Assembly: GCA_023392535.1 (NCBI GenBank)
Contig: JAEVYY010000016.1
Location: 1-64,000 of the forward strand
Reading direction: 5' to 3'
Source of the DNA: Bacillota bacterium
GTDB lineage: Bacteria > Bacillota > Clostridia > Lachnospirales > Lachnospiraceae
Length of the DNA: 64,000 bases
A program made the translations under genes and the position numbers. Shown piece by piece: positions 51,963 to 60,261 of the stretch. Below the pieces are notes generated by a model, which searched no databases, was not told the origin of the DNA, and was given only the letters and a program-made list of their open reading frames with translations. Position 1 is the stretch's first letter, and every line of letters starts with the position of its first letter.

Positions 51963-53756
51963 TTATCGATACAATGGACCATATGCCATGCAGGCTCTGT
52001 AATCCTGTCCTTCTTTCTCCATACCATAAGCATTCCAACAAGCCGGACGGAAGATCTTATCCTCTGATATATTATGCATACATACGGGGATTCTTAACAT
52101 GGAACACAGTGTTATCATATCTGCACCAACATGACCATAACTGATTGCCCCATGGTTTGCGCCCCAGTTATTCATCACATTGTATGCTGATTTGAATATA
52201 CCTTTACCGGTAATCCTTGGCACGAACCAGGTGCAAGGCCAGGTATAGTCCGTTCTCTTCCAAATGTGCTCTGAAACCTCTTCCGGCAGTGTTATCGTAT
52301 ATCCTTCCGCTATCTGCATAACCGGGCCGATACCTTTAACGATATTGATGCGAACCATAGTCACTGGCATTTCTGCCTTTGTCAAAAATCGGGAAGAGTA
52401 CCCGCCACCGCGAAAATACCCCAAATCTGCTGGGCACCATTGCGTGGCATCTACACAAGCACTGATATCTTCTTCTTTCATATCCCAGAAAGGCTTGAAT
52501 ACCCCATCCCCATTTTTGTCTTTTACTTCTCCACAAGCATCCATACAACAAGCACCTGAATTAATTAGATGAATAAATCCCTGGGCTTCTTTTGCTTTTC
52601 CTTCCAACTCATATCCGGTGGCTTTTTTGACAGCTTCTGCAGACCAGCAAGTTCTTACATCCGCAAACATCTGCGCACGATTTGTTAAAAGTTTTAGCAA
52701 TAACATGCTGACTGCATTTAAGGTGTCATTTTCTGTAGCCAGAATATAGGGTTCCCTTGCTCCATTCCAGTCAAAGGAGGTATTTAATATGGCTTCTGCA
52801 AAATCTGTATTTGGATAGTGATCTGTCCACTGTCTCTGTCCCTGGAAACCTGCTGCAATAGCATTGTGCCCCAGTGCTTCTTCCTCACGACCTTCCGGCA
52901 ACTTAGAATTTCCATTCATCAGATCTTTGATGATGCATGCACATTTCACGCTGAATTCCCAATCTTTTTCTTTTTCTTCTATTGTCTTCTGTGCATTTTC
53001 CGGATTTTTATCGAGCCCTTCCGGACAGTTCTTCTTTGCCCATATCAGTGCCTTTTCATACTCTTCCTGATCAAAAATCCCCTGTTCCATTCTTCTTAGG
53101 ACTTCTACCTCATCCACAGACTCTACACGCATTCCCAGATATTCTTCGAAAAAATCAGGATCGATACTGGATCCTGAAATTCCCATGCAAGTAGCTCCAA
53201 TTTGGAGATAAGATTTTCCTCTCATCGTAGCTGCCGCCACTGCCCCTCTTGTAAAACGAAGTATTTTTTCAGATACATCCTCTGGTATGGTATTATCCTC
53301 TTTTTCCTGAACGTCTTGCCCGTAAATTCCAAATGCAGGAAGTCCTTTTCTCGCATAGGCAGCCAAGACGCTTGCCAGATAAACAGCACCTGGTCTCTCG
53401 GTGGCATTTAAGCCCCATACCGCCTTAATTGTCATTGGATCCATATCCATTGTTTCAGAGCCATAGCACCAGCAAGGGGTAACTGATAGTGTGATATCTA
53501 CGCCTTCTTTTTTGAACTGTTTGGCACAAAGTGCCGCTTCTGCAACTCTGCCTATAGTCTTATTCGCAATTACCACCCTGACCGGTTCGCCGTTGGAATA
53601 ACGAACATTTTCACGCATTAATTTGCCTGCTGCCTCTGCCATCTTCATTGTCTGTTCTTCCAATGAGCCTCTGACGTCGAGCATCCCCTGTCTCGCATCA
53701 ATAATAGGACGGATCCCTATCACCGGATACTCTCCGATTAATCTATTTTCTGCCAT
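51963..53756 (-). CDS. fucI: L-fucose isomerase
   Basis: A 597-residue enzyme converting L-fucose to L-fuculose (and D-arabinose to D-ribulose). Family features are the start YPVIGIRPIIDARQGMLDVRGSLEEQTMKMAEAA, TPCWCYGSETMDMDPMT, and the Mn-binding acids around DWNGAREPYILATENDTLNAVSML. The end HNISEDKIFRPACWNAYGMEKEGQDYRACMAYGPLYR matches FucI. Length is typical. No fuculokinase or fuculose-phosphate aldolase is nearby, so the later steps are elsewhere or the enzyme has another substrate. It is the last gene of the TTT-transporter operon, 22 bp after the YhcH gene. Confidence 0.95.
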   Translation of the reverse strand: MAENRLIGEYPVIGIRPIIDARQGMLDVRGSLEEQTMKMAEAAGKLMRENVRYSNGEPVRVVIANKTIGRVAEAALCAKQFKKEGVDITLSVTPCWCYGSETMDMDPMTIKAVWGLNATERPGAVYLASVLAAYARKGLPAFGIYGQDVQEKEDNTIPEDVSEKILRFTRGAVAAATMRGKSYLQIGATCMGISGSSIDPDFFEEYLGMRVESVDEVEVLRRMEQGIFDQEEYEKALIWAKKNCPEGLDKNPENAQKTIEEKEKDWEFSVKCACIIKDLMNGNSKLPEGREEEALGHNAIAAGFQGQRQWTDHYPNTDFAEAILNTSFDWNGAREPYILATENDTLNAVSMLLLKLLTNRAQMFADVRTCWSAEAVKKATGYELEGKAKEAQGFIHLINSGACCMDACGEVKDKNGDGVFKPFWDMKEEDISACVDATQWCPADLGYFRGGGYSSRFLTKAEMPVTMVRINIVKGIGPVMQIAEGYTITLPEEVSEHIWKRTDYTWPCTWFVPRITGKGIFKSAYNVMNNWGANHGAISYGHVGADMITLCSMLRIPVCMHNISEDKIFRPACWNAYGMEKEGQDYRACMAYGPLYR

Positions 53757-53778
53757 TTTTATCTCCTATCTGTAACCT

Positions 53779-54225
53779 CTAATCGTGGTCTACTTTAATT
53801 TTCAGAACTATTTTCTTATAGTTCGTTGGTTCCTTTATATGCCCGCAAGGTTTATGCGCATCCTGTGGAAATACGAGATAGAACATTCCCTCTTTAATGG
53901 CAATCGAAGATCCGCTACCCTTATAAAATAGAATGTCTTTTTCTTCGTCATACGGAATCTCTATTTGAAGCTTAGTAATATTTTCCCATTCCATAATTTC
54001 TTGCCCTGATACCATATATTGCACATCAATATACTTTTTATGTGCTTCCAGTCTTGCTTCCTGAACCGGGCAAGTAGTTCCGGTCTGAACCATAGCAAAC
54101 ATACTTCCTCTTTCATATCGACCAGCAGGTTCATTTTCAATCTCTTTTATAAAAGAAAAGCCTTCTTTTAAAAGTTCCAGAGTATCCTCATATAGTTGAT
54201 GATTTTCATAATAATCTATTATCAC
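53779..54225 (-). CDS. YhcH/YjgK/YiaL family protein (sugar anomerase-like)
   Basis: A 148-residue cupin-like protein. Conserved blocks are AGRYERGSMFAMVQTGTTCPVQEARLEAHKKYIDVQYMVSGQEIMEW and YLVFPQDAHKPCGHIKEPTNYKKIVLKIKV, including histidines likely to bind metal. In E. coli, NanQ/YhcH of the sialic acid operon interconverts sugar anomers. Here it lies 10 bp from TctA and upstream of fucI, which supports a role in the same sugar route. Confidence 0.88.
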   Translation of the reverse strand: MIIDYYENHQLYEDTLELLKEGFSFIKEIENEPAGRYERGSMFAMVQTGTTCPVQEARLEAHKKYIDVQYMVSGQEIMEWENITKLQIEIPYDEEKDILFYKGSGSSIAIKEGMFYLVFPQDAHKPCGHIKEPTNYKKIVLKIKVDHD

Positions 54226-54235
54226 AATTTTTTCC

Positions 54236-55738
54236 TCATACTGTCTTTTTTTGTATTACTTTTTTTAATACTGGACTATACAGCGGAGATAGTATAGAAA
54301 GCATAGATATTATGAGGAAAAAGCAGCAGATTGGTCTTGTAAAGAAAATGGAAAAATCCCCATTACTCATGATGAGCGATCCACTAAAGTTTTGTTCTGC
54401 TGTTCCTCCCAAAATAATACCCAGGATAATTGCAGACATGGAGAACTGCGTCTTATTCATGAAGTATCCAAGGAAACCAAAAAATACCATTACATAAACA
54501 TCCATCATAGAATGATTATAGGAATAGGTTCCTACAAATGTCATAACAAATATAATTGGTATTAAAATCTCCTTTGGTACATTGATTACTTTTGAAAATA
54601 GCTTTATCAACGAAAAACCAAAAGCACCCATTACAATATTCGCCAGTAATAAACCTATAAAAATCGTATATACCTGAATTGGTTGATTGGTAAAGAGTAA
54701 TGGACCTGGCGCGATTCCTTTTACCATCAATGCTCCCAATAATATTGCAGTAGCACCGTCTCCTGGAATTCCTAACGTCAGCATTGGAATCATGGCACCG
54801 CCAGAAACGGCATTATTACCCGCTTCACATGCAACGATTCCCTCCGGTTCCCCGTTTCCAAAGTTATCCTTATGCTTCGACCATTTTTTAGCCTGATCAT
54901 AACAGATAAACGAAGAAATATCACCGCCTGTTCCTGGAATGCATCCGATAAAAGTACCTATCACAGAAGAACGCAACATCGTTACAAATACTCTTTTGAG
55001 ATCACTAAAATCAGGTAATACCTTTGTTATTTTAATATTCCTTTTTTCATAGACTTCCCCATAGCTGTTTTCTACCGATGTTAGAACCTGCGAGAAGGCA
55101 AACAACCCAATTAAAATAGGAATAAATGATATTCCACCTAGTAGGTAAGTCGATCCAAACGTAAATCTCATCTTACCTGTCATTCCATCGATTCCAATCG
55201 TTCCGATAAAAAGTCCCAGTGCTCCTCCCATCAGACCTTTTAAAACAGAACCTGACGATACGCTCGTAATGATACTGATTCCAAAAAGAGCCAGTGCAAA
55301 ATACTCCGTTTTGGAAAATGTCAAAGCAACTTTTGCAAGTTGTGGCGCAAAGACCATAAGACAAATCGCACTGAATATACCGCCAAAAGTACTTGCCATG
55401 GTAGACAATCCTAGGGCTCGCCCGGGCTGCCCCATTTTATTTGCCATCGGATATCCGTCTAGTGTGGTAGCTGCCGATGCCGGTGTTCCAGGTGTATTTA
55501 ACAGGATTGCCGAAATACTTCCTCCATAAATGGCACCACAATAAACACCCAAAAGCATAATGATCCCTGTTACGCCGTCAAACGAAAATGTCAAAGGGTA
55601 TAAGAGAGCAATTCCCATATTTACCGATAACCCTGGCATGGCCCCTATTAAAATACCAGCTCCTGTTCCTGCTAACAGTAACAAAAGAGTCATTGGAGAA
55701 ACAGCACTTGATAACGCTTCTATTATATTATTTACCAT
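54236..55738 (-). CDS. Tripartite tricarboxylate transporter, large permease (TctA)
   Basis: A membrane protein of about 500 residues with about eleven helices. TctA motifs are GAMPGLSVNMGIALLYPLTF and NTPGTPASAATTLDGYPMANKMGQPGRALG in the first half and the mirrored CIPGTGGDISSFICYDQAKKWSKHK and PMLTLGIPGDGATAILLGALMVKG in the second. Start at 55738 has AGGAGG 8 nt upstream. The TTT family imports citrate, phthalates and other carboxylates driven by Na+ or H+. Combined with NanA- and BNR-like proteins the substrate here may be an acidic sugar. Confidence 0.93.
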   Translation of the reverse strand: MVNNIIEALSSAVSPMTLLLLLAGTGAGILIGAMPGLSVNMGIALLYPLTFSFDGVTGIIMLLGVYCGAIYGGSISAILLNTPGTPASAATTLDGYPMANKMGQPGRALGLSTMASTFGGIFSAICLMVFAPQLAKVALTFSKTEYFALALFGISIITSVSSGSVLKGLMGGALGLFIGTIGIDGMTGKMRFTFGSTYLLGGISFIPILIGLFAFSQVLTSVENSYGEVYEKRNIKITKVLPDFSDLKRVFVTMLRSSVIGTFIGCIPGTGGDISSFICYDQAKKWSKHKDNFGNGEPEGIVACEAGNNAVSGGAMIPMLTLGIPGDGATAILLGALMVKGIAPGPLLFTNQPIQVYTIFIGLLLANIVMGAFGFSLIKLFSKVINVPKEILIPIIFVMTFVGTYSYNHSMMDVYVMVFFGFLGYFMNKTQFSMSAIILGIILGGTAEQNFSGSLIMSNGDFSIFFTRPICCFFLIISMLSILSPLYSPVLKKVIQKKTV

Positions 55739-55752
55739 ATTCCAGTCCTCCT

Positions 55753-56223
55753 CTACATCCAAATCGGCAGTGGTAATTTGGTTCCCAGTATCAATCCAAA
55801 AATTAAGAAGATACCCAAAATGGTTCCAAGTGTCACAACCGCAATTTTTTTCTTATTTCTTTCTCCTAACATGCCCATAATAGTAGGACACAGGAACAGA
55901 ATGGACAAATAGAGTCCCAGAATCCGCAATACCGCACAATAGATTACGAAGATTCCCATCATGAGGTATACCCTGCTATTTGCTGGAAGTGTAAGCAGTA
56001 CCTCCATTTCTTCATACTTCTTCTTATTCAATAATGTCATTCCCAATAGTATTAACGCTGAAACCAATAAAATAGTACCCATAATTGCAGGCCAGGTCCC
56101 AGCTTCGATCCCACCTTTTTGTTTTAATCCAATTCCTAATTTTGAAGATAGTGTTAGGATAATTGCCCCAATCATTGCTGCAATGATTGAGATTACATAA
56201 TTACATTTTTTCATATTTGTCAT
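55753..56223 (-). CDS. Tripartite tricarboxylate transporter, small permease (TctB)
   Basis: A 156-residue membrane protein with four helices, including VISIIAAMIGAIILTLSS and GTWPAIMGTILLVSALILLG, matching the poorly conserved TctB family. TctB is an accessory membrane subunit required by the TctA channel. It follows TctC in operon order (72-bp gap with a hairpin) and precedes TctA by 14 bp. Confidence 0.85.
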   Translation of the reverse strand: MTNMKKCNYVISIIAAMIGAIILTLSSKLGIGLKQKGGIEAGTWPAIMGTILLVSALILLGMTLLNKKKYEEMEVLLTLPANSRVYLMMGIFVIYCAVLRILGLYLSILFLCPTIMGMLGERNKKKIAVVTLGTILGIFLIFGLILGTKLPLPIWM

Positions 56224-56244
56224 AGCTACACTCCATGGAAAGCT

Positions 56245-56276
56245 ACGACAGATGATTGCATGTAATCATCTGCCGT
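56245..56276 (-). promoter_or_regulatory. Intercistronic hairpin between TctC and TctB
   Basis: CAGATGATT-GCATGT-AATCATCTG, extended by ACG/CGT with one mismatch. It is located after the abundant binding protein and before the permease genes, the same arrangement as the hairpin at 36759. No U tract follows. Confidence 0.55.
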
Positions 56277-56295
56277 ACATTTCTAGTTGTTCTTA

Positions 56296-57267
56296 TTATT
56301 CACTAAAATCATAAGTTTCAAATACATTTTTGTACATATCGTAATCATCCTTCATAATCTGATATGCTTCATCTCCCACAAAACTAACAGGATCAATTCC
56401 TTGCGATTTGAAATATTCTTTACATTCGTCAGATTCTAACGCTGCTTTAGCCGCATCACGAAGTACCTGTAATTTTTCTGCATCCATTCCCTTTGGTGCA
56501 ACTAAAGCTGCCCATGCACGTACTACCAAATCATGTCCTTCCTCTGTAAAAGTAGGTACCTCTGGAAGCAAGCTTGTACGTTCTGCCGCCATTACGCCCA
56601 GACATTTCAATGTTCCGGCTTCGATTTGGGTCATAAAGCTGGATGGATCTGCCAAGGTGGCATCAATATGCCCGCCGGTCAACGCTGCTGCTATATCAGC
56701 TGTTCCGTTTGGATATGGTACATGTGTGACAGAAACACCATATTCCTGTTCAAATAGGTAAGTTGCAATATCCCAGATAGCACCGCTTCCTGAATTTCCA
56801 ACCTGCACAGTTTCTGGATTTTCCTTGCAATAAGTAACAAATTCATCAATGGAATTATAGGGTGCATCTGCCTGCACGATCAAGGCCGCTGGTGCTGCGA
56901 TTGGCATTGCAATTGCATCATATTTATCAAATGTCAGATCTGTTTTTCCCTGAAAACAGAACATATCTAATTCTACGGTAACGGCACCTAATGTATAGCC
57001 ATCTGCTTTTGCTTCTGATGTTGCTACCATTCCTGTAATGCCACCGCCGTCAGCGTTATTTGTTACATTGAACTTTGCGCCTTCCATGCTCTTCTCCATA
57101 AAGGTAAGAAGACCACGTGTGGAAGTATCTGTCCCGCCGCCTGCAGCTTTGGGAACGATTACTTCGATATTATCCGATGGATATTTTCCTTCTTTCGCAC
57201 CACAACCTGTAATCATAGTTGCAGCCATTGCAATACATAAAGTAACTGATACTAACTTCTTAAACAT
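56296..57267 (-). CDS. Tripartite tricarboxylate transporter substrate-binding lipoprotein (TctC)
   Basis: A 323-residue lipoprotein with lipobox ATMITGCGA (Cys at about 22). The Bug/TctC fold is shown by NIEVIVPKAAGGGTDTSTRGLLTFM, TNNADGGGITGM, VQVGNSGSGAIWDIATYLFEQEYGV and THVPYPNGTADIAAALTGGHIDATL. These proteins bind carboxylates and hand them to TctAB. It follows the aldolase gene by 16 bp, and a hairpin separates it from tctB. Confidence 0.92.
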   Translation of the reverse strand: MFKKLVSVTLCIAMAATMITGCGAKEGKYPSDNIEVIVPKAAGGGTDTSTRGLLTFMEKSMEGAKFNVTNNADGGGITGMVATSEAKADGYTLGAVTVELDMFCFQGKTDLTFDKYDAIAMPIAAPAALIVQADAPYNSIDEFVTYCKENPETVQVGNSGSGAIWDIATYLFEQEYGVSVTHVPYPNGTADIAAALTGGHIDATLADPSSFMTQIEAGTLKCLGVMAAERTSLLPEVPTFTEEGHDLVVRAWAALVAPKGMDAEKLQVLRDAAKAALESDECKEYFKSQGIDPVSFVGDEAYQIMKDDYDMYKNVFETYDFSE

Positions 57268-57283
57268 AATACCCTCCTAATAC

Positions 57284-58201
57284 TTATAAAAATTCTTTTT
57301 CCAAGTTACGAGTGATTCGTTTTAAAACCGCCATCTCTTTCTGGAACGTTTCTGTCAGTAACTTATTACTTTTTGTTCTGCATACTGTTTCCATAGAAAG
57401 ACCCTCCTGCTGCAGATAATACTTGGCATTGACCGGATAACACTGGTATTCGATCAGTGCGCAAAGTGTCAACATATCTGCTAATCCGCTTACATCTTCT
57501 TTTGCATAGTCTGCTGTTAACTTGTCATATAACTTGCATTGCATATTTGCCATGACACCACTGTATCCGGCAGCTCCGGCTTGTAACGATTCCAAAAGTG
57601 TTGCTGTATTTGCATTATACAATTTCAAATTAGTTCCTTTACACACTTTAAGTTTATCCGATATGTTCTTCCTATCGCAGCTGGTATCCTTTAAAAAATA
57701 AAAACGATTCGTTTTGGCACACCATTCAGTAGCCTCTTTACTAAGAACACGTTTGTATGGATACGGACATTCGTAAAATCCTAATTTCAAATCTGTTGGA
57801 AGCTGCTCAATCACTTTTTCCAAATTTGAGATCCATATATCATCACTTTCTTCCTGTTTTGCAAGACGGTTCGTAATAAGAATAACAGCATCTACTCCTG
57901 TCTGTGCAATTTTAGTTAGTTCCATTACCTGCTCATCCAATGTATCAGAGATATGACCTGATGCAATGACTGGAACTCTACCGTCTGCCTTTTCTTTCAC
58001 AAATTTTGCGATCGCTACACGTTCTTCCAAACTTAAGAAAAACATTTCACTAGACTGACAGACCGCAAATAGCCCAGAAACACCGTTCTCAATATACCAC
58101 TCAATTAAACGTTCCAGGGCCGCATAGTCAACGCTGTTATCAACGGTAAAAGGAGTCAGCATAACTGGCCAGACACCACCCGGAAATGTATTGTTTTCCA
58201 T
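57284..58201 (-). CDS. NanA/DapA-family aldolase
   Basis: A 305-residue class I aldolase of the dihydrodipicolinate synthase / N-acetylneuraminate lyase superfamily. The Schiff-base lysine is in FLKDTSCDRKNI (about 160-170), and the tyrosine pair region reads GFYECPYPYKRVL instead of the DapA YNIPxR type. The GGTxE block reads CQSSEMFFLSLEER. This suggests a subgroup with its own substrate, not housekeeping DapA. It overlaps the upstream BNR gene through TAATG at 58201 and precedes tctC. Context suggests cleavage of a keto-acid sugar. Confidence 0.85.
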   Translation of the reverse strand: MENNTFPGGVWPVMLTPFTVDNSVDYAALERLIEWYIENGVSGLFAVCQSSEMFFLSLEERVAIAKFVKEKADGRVPVIASGHISDTLDEQVMELTKIAQTGVDAVILITNRLAKQEESDDIWISNLEKVIEQLPTDLKLGFYECPYPYKRVLSKEATEWCAKTNRFYFLKDTSCDRKNISDKLKVCKGTNLKLYNANTATLLESLQAGAAGYSGVMANMQCKLYDKLTADYAKEDVSGLADMLTLCALIEYQCYPVNAKYYLQQEGLSMETVCRTKSNKLLTETFQKEMAVLKRITRNLEKEFL

Positions 58202-59238
58202 TACTCCTGCACCTCCTTTCGATCAAATTTCCAATATGCAATCGATTTGCGATCATAGGTATATGTGACATGTATCTGATCGCCTACCGATATTATGGAC
58301 GGATAAGAATACTCACCAGCCTGATCTTCCAGAACAGCTTCCTGTTCCCATGTAATTCCATTGTCCGCTGATGTCATTAATATGATTGGAGTTCTTTTAC
58401 CCCAATTTTCTGAAACTGGATTCATGCACAGGATCAAGAGACCATCCTCGCATTTTACTACGTCAATTCCACTATTGTTATTTGGAAGTCCTGTCGCATA
58501 TGCCTTCCCCCATGTCTGACCATAGTCTGATGAATCAGCGCGATATAGTAAACCTTCCGTACTTCTCAGAAGCATATGTACCTGTCCCGCCTCCGATTCC
58601 CAAAGGGTAGGCTGAATGACACCTCTTCCATAAAAAGATTGTGCCGAGACCTCGATTTTACTATCTCCTGCCGTATTTTCTCCATTATATTCCACGTCTA
58701 TGGTAACTGGATTACTCAGCTCCCAAGTATTTCCTCCATCTGTTGAACGATCTGCATACGCTGTCCAGATGCCCGTTTCCACAGAATTTCCCGCTAACAT
58801 ACTTCCATCTGAAAGAGTAATCACTTTACATCGGACCGGACCACGCCCGCCTCGATCTGCGTTTACTAATTCTTTCGCATCCGTAAAAGTAATTCCTAAA
58901 TCATGTGACTTCCTTACCTTGGTATACCATTCGCTGATCTTTCTGCTTACTTTATAAAAAAGTAATAGTTCTCCATCCTCTCTTTGGTAAATAACCGGAT
59001 TCCAATGAGGCTCTTCTATATCATGCGCAACCTTTACAGGTGTACTCCACTTTGAATTTATACGACGCGAACTCCAAATTGCAATATCATCACTGCCTTC
59101 TTTCTCTCCTGCAAACCATGCTGCAATTAAATTTCCATCTTTCATACTACAGATATTGGAAGCATGACATATCTTAAATTCCATTGATTCCATCGGAAAG
59201 AGCAATTCCTTCTTTCCGTTTTTTAAATATCTTTCCAT
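58201..59238 (-). CDS. BNR/Asp-box six-bladed propeller protein, intracellular, sialidase-like
   Basis: A protein of about 345 residues with no signal peptide or anchor. Asp-boxes are seen in RSTDGGNTWELS, SSDYGQTWGKA and TSADNGITWEQE, and a conserved start reads CSMKDGNLIAAWFAGEKEGSDDIAIWSSRR. WNPVIYQREDGELLLFYKVS is typical of a BNR subgroup that lacks the FRIP motif of true sialidases. Enzyme activity and substrate are unknown. Start at 59238 is preferred because AGGAAGG, at the edge of a 58-bp palindromic element, lies 11 nt upstream; a GTG at 59250 is too close to it. Confidence 0.75.
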   Translation of the reverse strand: MERYLKNGKKELLFPMESMEFKICHASNICSMKDGNLIAAWFAGEKEGSDDIAIWSSRRINSKWSTPVKVAHDIEEPHWNPVIYQREDGELLLFYKVSRKISEWYTKVRKSHDLGITFTDAKELVNADRGGRGPVRCKVITLSDGSMLAGNSVETGIWTAYADRSTDGGNTWELSNPVTIDVEYNGENTAGDSKIEVSAQSFYGRGVIQPTLWESEAGQVHMLLRSTEGLLYRADSSDYGQTWGKAYATGLPNNNSGIDVVKCEDGLLILCMNPVSENWGKRTPIILMTSADNGITWEQEAVLEDQAGEYSYPSIISVGDQIHVTYTYDRKSIAYWKFDRKEVQE

Positions 59239-59257
59239 TCCATACTTCACCTTCCTG

Positions 59258-59315
59258 TGTGAGACTTAGTAATTCTTGGAAGCCATATTTGGGCCGCTTA
59301 GAATCTCTTCTCACA
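59258..59315. repeat. 58-bp dispersed palindromic element, copy 3
   Basis: Same length and TGTGAGA/TCTCACA ends as copies 1 and 2 (22076, 22197), with several differences in the central part (loop ATATTT region). It lies between the IclR gene, whose stop codon it overlaps, and the BNR gene. The sequence TCTCACACAGGAAGG joins its edge to the ribosome binding site of the next gene, as in copy 1. Confidence 0.85.
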
Positions 59316-60072
59316 CTCTTTCTTGTATAATTTTTATATACTTTTGCAAGAGCTCAAATAATTGTTCCATTCTTTCCTCCGTAAATCTTAGGGATGGACC
59401 ACTAACACTAACTCCAGCATATATTTTTCCTTCCCGATCAAAGATAGGAACACCGATGCATTTGATTCCAAACTCATGCTCCATATGGTCAATCGCATAT
59501 CCTTTACTTCTGATCCATGCCAATTCCTCTTGTAATTTTTGGGGTTTGGTTATCGTATTTTCTGTATATGCTTTCATAGGTCTGTTGCTATATTCTATAA
59601 TCTTCTCTTCTGGCAGATAGGCGAGCATTGCTTTTCCGATACCAGTACAATACATTTTCGCTTTTTCTCCCAGTAATGACCTCATCAGACTCATTTTTTC
59701 AGCCGGATAGAATGCCTCTAAATATACCACTTCATCTTCATGCGGTATTCCTAAATATATTCTTTCATTGGTAAGATTCGCTAATTCCTGCATATATGGC
59801 TGCGCTACTTTCGTAATTGAAAAACTGTCTCCAAGTGCTCTGCTCAATGTAAAAATTCCTAGACCCAATTGGTATTTTCCTGTCTCATCCTCTTTTTCCA
59901 GATATCCCATCGCTTCATAAGTAGACAGTATATTATAGACATTGCTCTTATTTAGCCCCAGTATATTGCTAATTTGAGTTACACCTAGTTTTGGACTTTG
60001 GGTAAAGCAATTTAAGACCATAATTGCTTTTTTTAAGCTGCTTACTTTAATTTCTTTATCTTCTCTATTCAT
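59311..60072 (-). CDS. IclR-family transcriptional regulator
   Basis: A 253-residue regulator with an N-terminal winged helix (about 8-70, KAIMVLNCFTQSPKLGVTQISNILGLNKSNVYNILSTYEAMGYLEKED) and a C-terminal effector domain (GIPHEDEVVYLEAFYPAEKMSLMRSLLGEKAKMYCTGIGKAMLAYL and IGVPIFDREGKIYAGVSVSGPSLR). IclR repressors or activators typically respond to small carboxylates or sugar acids, fitting the TTT operon directly downstream. Its stop codon lies inside a 58-bp element. A palindrome AGAACGCCGTTCT (60091-60103) precedes its start. Confidence 0.93.
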   Translation of the reverse strand: MNREDKEIKVSSLKKAIMVLNCFTQSPKLGVTQISNILGLNKSNVYNILSTYEAMGYLEKEDETGKYQLGLGIFTLSRALGDSFSITKVAQPYMQELANLTNERIYLGIPHEDEVVYLEAFYPAEKMSLMRSLLGEKAKMYCTGIGKAMLAYLPEEKIIEYSNRPMKAYTENTITKPQKLQEELAWIRSKGYAIDHMEHEFGIKCIGVPIFDREGKIYAGVSVSGPSLRFTEERMEQLFELLQKYIKIIQERV

Positions 60073-60090
60073 ATTTTTTGTTCTCTATTG

Positions 60091-60103
60091 CAGAACGCCG
60101 TTC
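60091..60103. promoter_or_regulatory. IclR operator candidate AGAACGCCGTTCT
   Basis: Perfect 6-bp inverted repeat AGAACG-C-CGTTCT, 18 bp upstream of the iclR ATG. GTTCTC half-sites also lie at 60079-60084, 60099-60104 and 60115-60120. Placement over the ribosome binding region suggests autorepression. Confidence 0.45.
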
Positions 60104-60261
60104 TCCTTTTTAGATGTTCTCAGTATAGTATACTTTTATGAAACACGCTTTCAAAATCATTCTCAATACGATTTTATACTTTTTATTGATTAATCTTAAA
60201 AAGTATGAAATAATACGAGTATCATAGCCCAGATTCTTATCATAAGCATTGGAGAAAAATA

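Noticed and set aside
60134..60148. cre-like sequence TGAAACACGCTTTCA
   Set aside because: It is one base longer than the CcpA consensus and not at a clear promoter position.
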